From Pasteurella atlantica (GTDB lineage Bacteria > Pseudomonadota > Gammaproteobacteria > Enterobacterales > Pasteurellaceae): DNA of 64,000 nt. This document shows, piece after piece, positions 41,738 through 49,903 of this stretch (within the stretch, counting starts at the first letter, position 1; the number at the start of each line of letters is the position of its first letter). The notes beneath the pieces are model-generated. The model worked only from the letters and a program-made list of their open reading frames with translations, made no database searches and had not been told where the DNA came from. The position numbers were made by a program, and so were the translations under genes. The stretch spans positions 62,001 to 126,000 of the forward strand of contig NZ_OY856306.1 in NCBI RefSeq assembly GCF_963693435.1, in the 5' to 3' direction.

Positions 41738-43102
41738 ATGACTCAACTTAGTGTTGTAATTTTAGCCGCAGGCAAAGGCACTCGTATGTATTCTGATTTA
41801 CCAAAGGTGTTGCACAAAGTAGCAGGTAAACCGATGGTTAAACACGTCATCGATACTGCAAAATCATTAGAAGCGGACAATATTCATTTAATTTATGGAC
41901 ACGGTGGCGAGTTAATGCAACAAGTGTTAAAAGATGAGCCACTAAATTGGGTGCTACAAACCGAGCAACTCGGCACAGGACACGCAATGCAACAAGCAGC
42001 ACCATTTTTCAATGATGATGAAAATATCGTAATGCTTTACGGCGACGCGCCTTTGATTACCAAAGAAACCTTGCAAAAATTGATTGCTCAAAAACCACAA
42101 AATGGCATTGCGTTATTAACCGTAGAGCTTGATAACCCAACAGGTTACGGACGTATTTTGCGTGATCAAGGTTCGGTAGTGGGCATTGTGGAACAAAAAG
42201 ACGCAAATCCAGAGCAGTTAGCGATTAAAGAAGTGAATACGGGCGTAATAGTCGCAAGTGGCAAAAGTTTCAAACAGTGGTTGGGGCGTTTAGATAACAA
42301 CAACGCTCAACAAGAATATTACATTACAGATATTATCGCTTTTGCAAATCAAGACGGTTTCAAGGTTCAAGCGGTACAAGCCGATGAATTTATGGAAGTG
42401 GAAGGGGCAAATAACCGTTTACAACTGGCAGCTTTAGAGCGTTTTTATCAACAAAAACAAGCAGAAAAACTTATGCTGGGTGGCGTACGAGTGATTGACC
42501 CTGCAAGAATTGACGTGCGTGGCACAGTGCAACACGGTAAAGATGTTGAAATTGATGTGAACGTGATTTTTGAAGGCAATGTAGTGCTTGGAAATAATGT
42601 CAAAGTCGGTGCGGGCTGTGTTTTAACAAATTGTCAAATTGGCGATAACGTAGAAATCAAACCTTATTCTGTGATTGAAAATGCGGTTGTGGGGCAAAAA
42701 GCCATTATCGGACCTTTCTCTCGTTTACGTCCAGGGGCAGATCTTGCCGCTGAAACTCACGTTGGAAACTTTGTTGAAATCAAAAATTCTAAAATTGGCA
42801 AAGGTTCAAAAGTAAACCATTTAAGCTATGTCGGTGATGCTGAAATCGGCGAAACCTGCAATATTGGTGCAGGAGTGATTACTTGTAATTATGACGGTGC
42901 AAATAAATTTAAAACCATTATTGGCGATGATGTTTTTGTCGGTTCAGATTGTCAATTAGTTGCTCCTGTAACCATTGAAAACGGTGCAACGATTGGGGCT
43001 GGTGCGACTATTACTAAAAATGTTGCAGAAAAAGAGCTTGTAATCACACGAGTTGCACAAAGACATATTCAGGGGTGGCAACGTCCGACTAAGAAGAAAT
43101 AA
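41738..43102 (+). CDS. glmU: Bifunctional GlmU (GlcNAc-1-P uridyltransferase/GlcN-1-P acetyltransferase)
   Basis: 454 aa. The N-terminal pyrophosphorylase domain ([20 protein letters not shown]) makes UDP-GlcNAc; the C-terminal left-handed beta-helix acetyltransferase domain includes [27 protein letters not shown]. It supplies precursors to both the mur genes and lpxC in this window; glmS at the right edge is two steps earlier in the same path. Confidence 0.98.
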   Translation: MTQLSVVILAAGKGTRMYSDLPKVLHKVAGKPMVKHVIDTAKSLEADNIHLIYGHGGELMQQVLKDEPLNWVLQTEQLGTGHAMQQAAPFFNDDENIVMLYGDAPLITKETLQKLIAQKPQNGIALLTVELDNPTGYGRILRDQGSVVGIVEQKDANPEQLAIKEVNTGVIVASGKSFKQWLGRLDNNNAQQEYYITDIIAFANQDGFKVQAVQADEFMEVEGANNRLQLAALERFYQQKQAEKLMLGGVRVIDPARIDVRGTVQHGKDVEIDVNVIFEGNVVLGNNVKVGAGCVLTNCQIGDNVEIKPYSVIENAVVGQKAIIGPFSRLRPGADLAAETHVGNFVEIKNSKIGKGSKVNHLSYVGDAEIGETCNIGAGVITCNYDGANKFKTIIGDDVFVGSDCQLVAPVTIENGATIGAGATITKNVAEKELVITRVAQRHIQGWQRPTKKK

Positions 43103-43120
43103 TCTTTCATTGTATTTTTT

Positions 43121-43152
43121 AATAGGGTTCAAACTGGTTTTTGAACCCTATT
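43121..43152 (+). terminator. Terminator after glmU
   Basis: A perfect 13-bp stem (AATAGGGTTCAAA and its complement) with a 6-nt loop, followed by CTTTTG. Confidence 0.75.
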
Positions 43153-43258
43153 CTTTTGAATGTTAAGAAAAAGTTAGACCTAGAAATATCAATGTTTCGA
43201 TCGAGATCGTAAAATTAGTTTATAAATCAACTTGGCAAATTCTATTTATATATAATGC

Positions 43259-43277
43259 TCCTACGTAAAAAGTAGGA
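43259..43277 (+). promoter_or_regulatory. Leader hairpin covering a Shine-Dalgarno
   Basis: TCCTAC (43259-43264) pairs with GTAGGA (43272-43277). The right arm contains AGGA, the ribosome-binding site for the ATG at 43284. TATAAT at 43251-43256 is a likely -10 but would start transcription at about the hairpin itself. Translation may be restrained by this stem. Confidence 0.45.
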
Positions 43278-43283
43278 ACAAAA

Positions 43284-43502
43284 ATGGTAAATTTATTTAA
43301 ACTTTCAATAAGAGATGAAACATTAACTGCTTGGGCAAAAATTTCAGATGATATAACCAAAGTTGCTATTTTGACAGTTCCTGTGATATTGTACGATAAT
43401 AATTTTCTTGAAGATAAGATTATTAGAATAGGGTTATTATTGGTTATAATATGCGTTAGTTTATATATTGGAATTATTTTTCGAAATGCTATTAAGGAGT
43501 AA
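43284..43502 (+). CDS. Small membrane protein, 72 residues, unknown
   Basis: It opens MVNLFKLSIRDETLTAWAKIS and contains two hydrophobic segments (about 27-41 and 46-67). AGGA lies 6 bases upstream of the ATG inside a small hairpin. A second small gene follows 3 bases after the stop with its own AAGGAG. I do not recognise the family. The paired layout and good ribosome-binding sites argue that it is real. Confidence 0.6.
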   Translation: MVNLFKLSIRDETLTAWAKISDDITKVAILTVPVILYDNNFLEDKIIRIGLLLVIICVSLYIGIIFRNAIKE

Positions 43503-43505
43503 AAA

Positions 43506-43619
43506 ATGATCTCAACAACAGGACTTTTTATTGTTGCAGTAATTATGTGTGTATTTGCATTGGTGGCTCGTCATATTGCAAAACAAGCCGACCAAGAAAA
43601 ATCTAAAAATCATCACTAG
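43506..43619 (+). CDS. Small membrane protein, 37 residues, unknown
   Basis: One N-terminal membrane segment (TTGLFIVAVIMCVFALVA) followed by a polar, Lys-rich tail ending SKNHH. AAGGAG lies 7 bases before the ATG and overlaps the end of the 72-residue gene. Its stop abuts the stop of the convergent ADP-ribosylglycohydrolase gene with no base between. The family is unrecognised. Confidence 0.6.
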   Translation: MISTTGLFIVAVIMCVFALVARHIAKQADQEKSKNHH

Positions 43620-44630
43620 TTAAGTAATTATAGCGGTCTTTTTAGGCTTATATTTTGCATAAAATTGATCGCAAATTTCATCAATTAATGCTTTATTTTG
43701 TAAATCATCAATCCATTCTTTTGGAATAGAATCTAATCCATAATAAAGCCCTGCAAGTGAGCCTGTAATTGCTCCGATAGTATCGGTATCTTCTCCTAAG
43801 TTAACCGCAGTTAGCACCGCTTCTTTATAATTTTTTGTATTATATAAGCACCAAATACTTGCTTCTAAACTATGAATAACAAAACCTGTACTTTTTAGCT
43901 GGTTTTTAGTTAAAGATAAACTTGTGAGAAGATTTTCACTTTGCATATAGTTATAAATGGTAATATCTTCATAATTTTGGTGATAATACTGGTCAATATT
44001 TTGGATCGCTTTTTCTATAATTTGTGGCAAGGTCATTGTGTCCGTATATTTTAAAATATAGCCACCGATATAAACGTAGTATAAACACGCCATTTTGCTT
44101 AGCTCGTGAGCGTGTGTTAAAGCAGAAAGATTATAGATAAACTCCCTTGCAAAAGGTGTTATGTGGTTGTCGTCTTCCCAATGCTCAAGATAAATAAAAT
44201 GTAATACAGGTAGCATTCTCATTAGTGAACCATTGCCATTACTTGTTTCTTCACTAAGCCCACATTCTAGTGGTTTTGCACCCAAAAGATAATGATATAT
44301 CGCTTGTACTGTTGTATTTCCAATATCAAAGGTTTCACCGTGTGGGGTAAACTTCGCATTTTGATACCAATTTGTAAATTCATCACAAATTTTGCTATAA
44401 GAAAAATATTTTTCACTCAATACTGATAAAGTTGCGAGGCTCATACTGGTGTCATCACTCCACGTGCCTTTAGGTTGTGAATATGTACCGTACTCTCGCA
44501 TATCTGTAACAGGATCTTCCTGTAATTCTTCTCGAGTCATAAACTCAACGGGTACACCTAAAGCATCGCCAATCGCTAAGCCGTAGAAACTTGCATAAAA
44601 TTTATTTTTATTAATTGAGTTAGTCATCAT
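43620..44630 (-). CDS. ADP-ribosylglycohydrolase (ARH/DraG family)
   Basis: 336 aa. Family motifs: GLAIGDALGVPVEF at the N-terminus, the metal-binding GTWSDDTSMSLA, GNGSLMRMLPV, and the second metal site LGEDTDTIGAITGSLAG. All the magnesium-binding acidic residues are kept, so it should be active. Such enzymes remove ADP-ribose from proteins, nucleic acids or small molecules; the target is not known. Last gene of a leftward accessory run. A near-N-terminal second Met makes the exact start uncertain by one residue. Confidence 0.92.
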   Translation of the reverse strand: MMTNSINKNKFYASFYGLAIGDALGVPVEFMTREELQEDPVTDMREYGTYSQPKGTWSDDTSMSLATLSVLSEKYFSYSKICDEFTNWYQNAKFTPHGETFDIGNTTVQAIYHYLLGAKPLECGLSEETSNGNGSLMRMLPVLHFIYLEHWEDDNHITPFAREFIYNLSALTHAHELSKMACLYYVYIGGYILKYTDTMTLPQIIEKAIQNIDQYYHQNYEDITIYNYMQSENLLTSLSLTKNQLKSTGFVIHSLEASIWCLYNTKNYKEAVLTAVNLGEDTDTIGAITGSLAGLYYGLDSIPKEWIDDLQNKALIDEICDQFYAKYKPKKTAIIT

Positions 44631-44697
44631 TTCTCCTTTTATTTTTTTATCTTTTTCTTCATTTTAAAATATCCCCAAAATGTAGGGTATATTTTGA

Positions 44698-45864
44698 TTA
44701 TGTCAAAATCGTTCTCTTTCCTCGATTATCAGGTGTTGAAAGAATGCCTTTTTGTTGTAGTTGATCCAGAATTCGTACAGCACGTGGAAAACTTATCGAA
44801 AATTGACGCTGTAGTCCGCTAGCAGAAGTCACCTCTGACTCAATAACAAAAGCAACCACTTCATCAAAGAGTGGATCTAAATCACCATTATTTGATGATC
44901 CTGATTTTTCGTCATTTTTAGCGGTTTCAATAATTGTATCAATATAATTTGGACGGCTTTTTGCTCGCCAATCATCTGCTACTTTTTTAATATCACTGTC
45001 TTTTATAAAAGCACCTTGAATATGCATTAAATTTGGAGTGCCAGCTGTGGAATAAAGCATATCCCCTTGTTCTAATAAACTTTCAGCGCCGTTTTTATCC
45101 AAAATCGTCTTTGAATCAATGTTGCTTGTAACTTTAAATGCAATTCGACTGGCAATATTCGATTTAATTAGTTTTGTAATGACCTCTTCAGATGGTCGTT
45201 GCGTTGTTAAAATCAGATGAATTCCTACCGCTTGGGCTTTTTGTCCAATTTGCACGATATAGTCTTCAATCCGTTTACCGTGAACCATTAACAAATCAGA
45301 AAACTCATCAATAATAATCACAATATAACTTAAATTTTCTCCCATTCCTGATTGTTTGAGTTTATCGCTATACTCTTCAATATTACGTACATTTAAGCGA
45401 TCTAAAAGTATATAACGGCGTTCCATTTCATTAATAACCCAATGTAACGTATTTCCCGCTTTTTTCATCTCTGTTATAACAGGTGTTAATAAGTGTGGAA
45501 TATTATCGTAGATACTTAATTCTACAATTTTTGGATCAATCATAATAAAATGTACTTGTTCAGGGGAAAATTTGTAAAGTAAGCTTAAGATCATTGTATT
45601 TACAGCCATTGATTTTCCGCTTCCACTTTTTCCTGCAATAAGTAGATGTGGCATTCTTGCTATATCTAGTATAACTGGCTGACCACTAAGATCTTTTCCC
45701 AATACTATTGGTAATTTTGCTTTAGTATTAAGGAATTCATTGCTTTTAATAATATCTTGTAGATATACGGTTTTATGATGAGAATGAGAGGTTGAAGTAT
45801 GCTTATATAAAGTACATTTAGAGAAAAATGCTTTTATTCTATTTTTTAGATTAACATTAGACAT
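44698..45864 (-). CDS. Membrane-less FtsK-type DNA translocase
   Basis: 388 aa. It has the FtsK motor domain (Walker A GKSGSGKS at 78-85, Walker B IVIIIDEFSDLL at 181-192, TQRPSEEVITKLIK) and a C-terminal winged-helix gamma domain (SASGLQRQFSISFPRAVRILDQLQ). It lacks the four N-terminal membrane helices and long linker of chromosomal FtsK, and the first 30 residues look soluble. The gamma domain is close to that of FtsK, so it may read KOPS-like sequences. AAGGA precedes the ATG. It is probably a paralogue of the division FtsK, perhaps carried by an element. Confidence 0.9.
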   Translation of the reverse strand: MSNVNLKNRIKAFFSKCTLYKHTSTSHSHHKTVYLQDIIKSNEFLNTKAKLPIVLGKDLSGQPVILDIARMPHLLIAGKSGSGKSMAVNTMILSLLYKFSPEQVHFIMIDPKIVELSIYDNIPHLLTPVITEMKKAGNTLHWVINEMERRYILLDRLNVRNIEEYSDKLKQSGMGENLSYIVIIIDEFSDLLMVHGKRIEDYIVQIGQKAQAVGIHLILTTQRPSEEVITKLIKSNIASRIAFKVTSNIDSKTILDKNGAESLLEQGDMLYSTAGTPNLMHIQGAFIKDSDIKKVADDWRAKSRPNYIDTIIETAKNDEKSGSSNNGDLDPLFDEVVAFVIESEVTSASGLQRQFSISFPRAVRILDQLQQKGILSTPDNRGKRTILT

Positions 45865-45926
45865 TATGTTTTTCCTTAATTTAGCTATATTTATTTTAAG
45901 ATTAGTTAGTATGATAAAGATGAATG

Positions 45927-45941
45927 CGACAAATTGTGTCG
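45927..45941. promoter_or_regulatory. Dyad upstream of the FtsK-like gene
   Basis: CGACA-AATTG-TGTCG is a 15-bp interrupted palindrome, 63 bases upstream of the start codon, beside an uptake signal (AAGCGGT at 45954-45960). It could be an operator; there is no direct evidence for what binds. Confidence 0.35.
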
Positions 45942-45987
45942 TTGTTAAAAAATAAGCGGTAAGATTTGTTGAACAATTTGCAAAAAA

Positions 45988-46017
45988 TACCCTTTAACTT
46001 TTTTGAGGTAAAGGGTA
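45988..46017 (-). terminator. Terminator after the DUF1643 gene
   Basis: Stem TACCCTTTA/TAAAGGGTA with a 12-nt loop, followed on the minus strand by TTTTTTG. It separates the DUF1643 gene from the FtsK-like gene. Confidence 0.75.
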
Positions 46018-46053
46018 TAAAAAACAAAATTATGAAAAATAAAAAATTACTTT

Positions 46054-46563
46054 TTAATAAATATTATACGGTTTAATACAATCATCATATCCCATTCTAG
46101 AGGGATGTCTTTCAGTTTGTAAAAGAAGTTTATCGGTATTTTCTAACCACGAATTAATTTTATTGATTTGTTCTTGATAAGGATTACTTTTACCCCAAGC
46201 AATTAAGATTATATCTGATGAATCAATAGCTTCTCTTACAAATTGGTCATTCTCTTTGTTTGGTACACTATTAAAACCATTAAAATCAGTGGTTTGAATA
46301 TCTGCAAATTGATTAACTATAATGATTTCATTAACTTCTCGAAATTCTTCATAGTTATCCATAGTAAAAATAAGTTTTTCTAATTTCTGTACAGAAAGAT
46401 CTGCTATATCTTCACCTGCAATACTGGGGTTTTGCATAATTACACAAACTTTTTTAGTTCCTAAAACATCATTTTTCTTTATAGAAAGACGATATCGATA
46501 GTTTTTACAATTTGAAAAATTAGCTGTTACAGTAACACCTTTGATATGATAGAAAGTACTCAT
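46054..46563 (-). CDS. DUF1643 family protein
   Basis: 169 aa. It has the family's features: a short beta-rich start, VCVIMQNPSIAGED, VNQFADIQTTDF, IILIAWGKSNPY and a C-terminal HPSRMGYD. DUF1643 proteins are small cytoplasmic proteins of unknown biochemical role often found in accessory DNA. AGGAGA lies 6 bases before the ATG. A run of ten AATTA repeats sits directly upstream of the likely -10, so expression may be switchable. Confidence 0.82.
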   Translation of the reverse strand: MSTFYHIKGVTVTANFSNCKNYRYRLSIKKNDVLGTKKVCVIMQNPSIAGEDIADLSVQKLEKLIFTMDNYEEFREVNEIIIVNQFADIQTTDFNGFNSVPNKENDQFVREAIDSSDIILIAWGKSNPYQEQINKINSWLENTDKLLLQTERHPSRMGYDDCIKPYNIY

Positions 46564-46593
46564 AATATTCTCCTATTAATTAATTCTAGGCAT

Positions 46594-46599
46594 AGTCTA
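46594..46599 (-). promoter_or_regulatory. Possible -10 of the DUF1643 gene
   Basis: On the minus strand it reads TAGACT, 31 bases upstream of the start codon and one base from the AATTA array. The -35 and spacer would have to be inside the array. Confidence 0.3.
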
Positions 46600-46600
46600 C

Positions 46601-46650
46601 AATTAAATTAAATTAAATTAAATTAAATTAAATTAAATTAAATTAAATTA
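46601..46650. repeat. Pentanucleotide repeat (AATTA)10
   Basis: Ten exact tandem copies of AATTA, plus a partial copy, lie between the PP2C gene and the DUF1643 gene. Simple repeats of this length are hypermutable and are a standard device for phase variation in the Pasteurellaceae. Confidence 0.97.
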
Positions 46651-46706
46651 AAGCAATTTTTTGTGATTTTGTGACATTTATCTATCTTTTTATTTCTCCT
46701 TATTAA

Positions 46707-47474
46707 TTATAAAAATTCACAACAAATAATAGAAAAGTCGTCATAATACTTTTGGTTTAAAAGTATCTTATGAAACGCATTTAAACGCTGTTGATTAGTT
46801 GCATATTTTTGCCAAATTTCACTGCATTGTCTAACAGAAAGAGTATCAGTTAAACCATCAGTACATAATAAAAGAGTTTCACCTTTTTGAACGGTTATTC
46901 GATCGCAAAAATAAGCCGTTTGAAATGGTTGAAAATCTGCCACCAAATAAGAGGCTAAACCACTATAAATAGATGCATAATCATTTTTATTAGCGGTTGG
47001 ATCATTCGTTAATTCAGATAACAAAGTATGATCATAGCTAAGTTGTCGCCATTCGCCTTGTGAGTTAATCAAATAAATTCGACTGTCACCGACATTTAAC
47101 AACTTAACTTGTTGGACTTTTAAATCAATCTCTACGGCGGCAAGAGTCGTTGTTGCACCAAAATAATGCTTCGCTAATTCTGTATTAAATTTTTCCTGCG
47201 TTTCACAAAGCCATTTATAAGTTAAAGATCCTTTATTTTGCTGACATTCGGCTAACTGCTCACACCAAAATTGACTTGCTTTGGAAGAGTTTCCACTGCT
47301 ATATACACCGTCTGCGACACCTAATATAAAATGGGAATAGTCAGGAATAAATGTGGTTGCAATTTTACGATAGCATTGCAACACTTCTTTACCATTAAAC
47401 AACGCATCTTGATTTCTTCGCTTTTGACTTTTTCCTTTGGCTTGCTGACAATAAGTAATCTGACAATTTTGCAT
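46707..47474 (-). CDS. PP2C-family protein phosphatase
   Basis: 255 aa serine/threonine phosphatase domain with no extra domains. Motifs: RRNQDALF near 20-26, LGVADGVYSSG (Asp55), LLNVGDSRIYLI, LLLCTDGLTDTL and YYDDFSIICCEF. The metal-binding aspartates are all present, so it should be active. Its kinase partner is not in the window. It sits in the accessory run between the WYL regulator remnant and the DUF1643 gene. Confidence 0.92.
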   Translation of the reverse strand: MQNCQITYCQQAKGKSQKRRNQDALFNGKEVLQCYRKIATTFIPDYSHFILGVADGVYSSGNSSKASQFWCEQLAECQQNKGSLTYKWLCETQEKFNTELAKHYFGATTTLAAVEIDLKVQQVKLLNVGDSRIYLINSQGEWRQLSYDHTLLSELTNDPTANKNDYASIYSGLASYLVADFQPFQTAYFCDRITVQKGETLLLCTDGLTDTLSVRQCSEIWQKYATNQQRLNAFHKILLNQKYYDDFSIICCEFL

Positions 47475-47633
47475 ATTTCCTCCTTTATTATTTACTGGTT
47501 TTCACTAACACGTTTTAACCTCGTTTAAGCGCCAAATTTAAAAAATGTCAATTTAAACAACAAACTACATAGGAGCTTTTCAAACAACTGGTGTTTTTAA
47601 ATAATACTCAAGAAATAAAAAAAATGATTTATA

Positions 47634-47893
47634 CTAGATTTTATACTCAATATCCCAAATATTCTCATCAAGTTTTTCTTTTAAATATAGTGAGACAAAT
47701 TAAAATTTTGTAAAAGGTAAAGGTTGAGAGGAAAAATTGAATCAAGGGTACGTTGAACGGTGCGTAATGAACGCTCAAAACCGAGATTGCTCATTTTCTT
47801 TTGTAACTCATCGGCGGTGATAGAATAACTTTTTGGAATTTGGCGTAATACTTCTAAATGGAATTGCACTGTGGTTGGTTTTTCAATCGTCAT
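47634..47893 (-). pseudogene. WYL-type transcription regulator, internally deleted remnant
   Basis: The first 50 codons (MTIEKPTTVQFHLEVLRQIP..., FERSLRTVQRTLDSI) are the N-terminal helix-turn-helix of WYL-domain regulators. The frame then runs into about 20 unrelated codons and a stop. In another frame just beyond, YLKEKLDENIWDIEYKI ends at a TAG at 47634-47636, which resembles the extreme C-terminus of such regulators. Most of the WYL effector domain is gone. The N-terminal match is clear, the C-terminal one is my reading. Confidence 0.65.
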
Positions 47894-48037
47894 TTTAATT
47901 ACTTTTAATATCTTAAATATTAGTGAAGTATAAATCAGTCAAAAATTATTTCACAATATTATTTTTTGCACTCTATGAAAAACCAACATCATTAAAAATT
48001 AATATTTATATCGCTAAGATAAAATGATTTTACTTAA

Positions 48038-48379
48038 TCAAACAGTAAATGACGATCCACAACCACAAGTGGAACTTGCATTTGGATTATTAACAACAAA
48101 ACGAGAACCTTCTAACCCTTCAATATAATCAACTGTTCCGCCAATTAAATATTGTAAGCTCATTGGATCGACAACTAATCCAACATTTTGATTTTCAATC
48201 GTTAAATCACCCTCGTTTACTGCTTCATCAAAGGTAAAACCATACTGGAAGCCACTGCAACCTCCACCTGTAATATAAACTCGCAAGCGGAGGTTTGGAT
48301 TCTCTTCCCCCTCGATTAGACTCTTTACTTTAGCCGCAGCTGCATCTGTAAAGATCAGAGGAACATTGATATCACTCAT
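48038..48379 (-). CDS. erpA: Iron-sulfur cluster insertion protein ErpA
   Basis: 113 aa A-type Fe-S carrier. The three cluster-binding cysteines are in [11 protein letters not shown] and the C-terminal STCGCGSSF. The start is ATG 48379 ([15 protein letters not shown]), as in E. coli ErpA; a GTG four codons upstream is in frame but lies inside a hairpin. The protein is essential for maturing IspG/H and respiratory enzymes. Confidence 0.96.
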   Translation of the reverse strand: MSDINVPLIFTDAAAAKVKSLIEGEENPNLRLRVYITGGGCSGFQYGFTFDEAVNEGDLTIENQNVGLVVDPMSLQYLIGGTVDYIEGLEGSRFVVNNPNASSTCGCGSSFTV

Positions 48380-48384
48380 AAAAA

Positions 48385-48413
48385 ACCCCACTAAATTAAA
48401 AAAATAGTGGGGT
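48385..48413 (-). promoter_or_regulatory. 5'-terminal hairpin of the erpA mRNA, terminator-like
   Basis: On the minus strand ACCCCACTA pairs with TAGTGGGGT (11-nt loop) and runs into TTTTTT directly before the erpA ATG. It looks like an intrinsic terminator for dcuB, yet the right arm (GTGGGG) is also the only ribosome-binding candidate for erpA, and the erpA promoter would start transcription at its left arm. Confidence 0.6.
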
Positions 48414-48442
48414 ATTATCTACTAATTAGGCGTATCAATCAA
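48414..48442 (-). promoter_or_regulatory. erpA promoter
   Basis: On the minus strand: -35 TTGATT (48437-48442), 17-bp spacer, -10 GATAAT (48414-48419). The predicted start lies at the first bases of the leader hairpin. No convincing IscR site was seen. Confidence 0.6.
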
Positions 48443-48452
48443 CTTGTTTGAA

Positions 48453-49784
48453 TTAAATTAATATGCTACTTAATCCCACACCAACGAAACAGGCAACAAC
48501 AACCCCAATTAGTCCAGGAACCATAAAGCTGTGGTTAAAGTAATATTTTCCGATTTTAGTTGTACCAGAAATATCAAAGTTTACGGTTGCAATATCAGAA
48601 GGATAGTTTGGAATAAAGAAATAACCATAAGTTGCTGGCATTAGCCCAACTAATAATGGTGCAGGTAAACCGATTGCAAGTCCAACTGGAAGTAACATAC
48701 GAGCTGTTGCCGCTTGGCTATTGATCACAACTGAAACCGCAAATAATGCAAAGGCAAATGCCCAAGGATAATCGGTAACCATATCAATAATGCCCGCTTT
48801 AAATGATGGCATTGCATATTTGAAATAAGTATCACTCATCCACGCAATACCAAAAATTGCTAAGGTTGCCACCATTCCTGATTTAAACACTACGCCATTT
48901 GGTACTTTTTGCACGTCAGTTTTAGTGGCTAATAAAATAATTCCCCCAAAAGCGAGCATAACCATTTGGATAATTGTCCCCATTCCAATGGCTTTTTTGG
49001 CATTGCCAATGGTACGAATTTCAGGAACAAGAGCAACAATCACAATAAAGACTAAAGCAAGTAAGAAAATTAATACTGAATTACGTGCTGCGGGAGGTAG
49101 CTCTTCATTTAAAGTGGTACTCGTTGTATTTGCAATACGTTCTTTCCAAACAGGATCTTGTAAACGACGTTGATATTCAGGATCATCTTGCAATTCTTTA
49201 CCACGACGTAAGCTATAAAGCGAAAGTGCGATTGTTCCTGTAAGTGTGGCGGGAATAGTTACTCCCACGATACTTAACAATGTAACGTGAGAGAAACCTT
49301 CTAAGGCGACAATTTGTCCCAAGTAATAAACAACTGCCGCTGAAATAGGGCTGCCTGTAATCGCCAGTTGTGATGCTACCGAAGATGCAGCCATTGGACG
49401 CTCAGGACGAATTCCATTTTTTAGAGCTACATCTCCAATGATTGGCATTATTGAATAAACAGCGTGTCCTGTTCCAAGCATTAATGTCATTGTATAAGTC
49501 ACTAATGGTCCTAAAATAGTGACTCGTTTTGGGTTGCGACGTAAAATACGTTCTGCGATTTGTAACATATATTTCAACCCACCCGCAGCTTCCAAAATAG
49601 ATGCACAGGTTACAACGGCTAAAATAATCAACATCACATTGATAGGTGGCGAAGTAGGTGGCATTCGTAAAATAAAGACTTCAACCATTAAACCAATACC
49701 AGAAACAACGGCTAAACCTACACCACCATAACGACTTCCAGCATAAAGGAAACCAAGCAAAAGTAGAAATTCAAAGTACAGCAT
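48453..49784 (-). CDS. dcuB: Anaerobic C4-dicarboxylate transporter DcuB
   Basis: 443 aa inner-membrane antiporter of the Dcu family with about ten to twelve segments. Motifs: LGTGHAVYSIMPIIGDVALKNGIRPERPMAASSVASQ and YPSDIATVNFDISGTTKIGKYYFNHSFM. It exchanges external fumarate or malate for succinate during fumarate respiration. DcuA and DcuB are close; length favours DcuB. No clear FNR site was found in the 119-base upstream gap. Confidence 0.88.
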   Translation of the reverse strand: MLYFEFLLLLGFLYAGSRYGGVGLAVVSGIGLMVEVFILRMPPTSPPINVMLIILAVVTCASILEAAGGLKYMLQIAERILRRNPKRVTILGPLVTYTMTLMLGTGHAVYSIMPIIGDVALKNGIRPERPMAASSVASQLAITGSPISAAVVYYLGQIVALEGFSHVTLLSIVGVTIPATLTGTIALSLYSLRRGKELQDDPEYQRRLQDPVWKERIANTTSTTLNEELPPAARNSVLIFLLALVFIVIVALVPEIRTIGNAKKAIGMGTIIQMVMLAFGGIILLATKTDVQKVPNGVVFKSGMVATLAIFGIAWMSDTYFKYAMPSFKAGIIDMVTDYPWAFAFALFAVSVVINSQAATARMLLPVGLAIGLPAPLLVGLMPATYGYFFIPNYPSDIATVNFDISGTTKIGKYYFNHSFMVPGLIGVVVACFVGVGLSSILI

Positions 49785-49903
49785 AAAACACCTCTAATTT
49801 AGGTTAAGTAAGACAATTTTTCTAACTATAATTCGTTTTAATTCACGTCATATAGCTTAACTGAATAATCTCATTTTTTGAACTATTTTTTATTAATTTC
49901 AAA

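Noticed and set aside
49785-49903. FNR-binding site expected before dcuB
   Set aside because: No TTGAT-N4-ATCAA match is visible in the gap.
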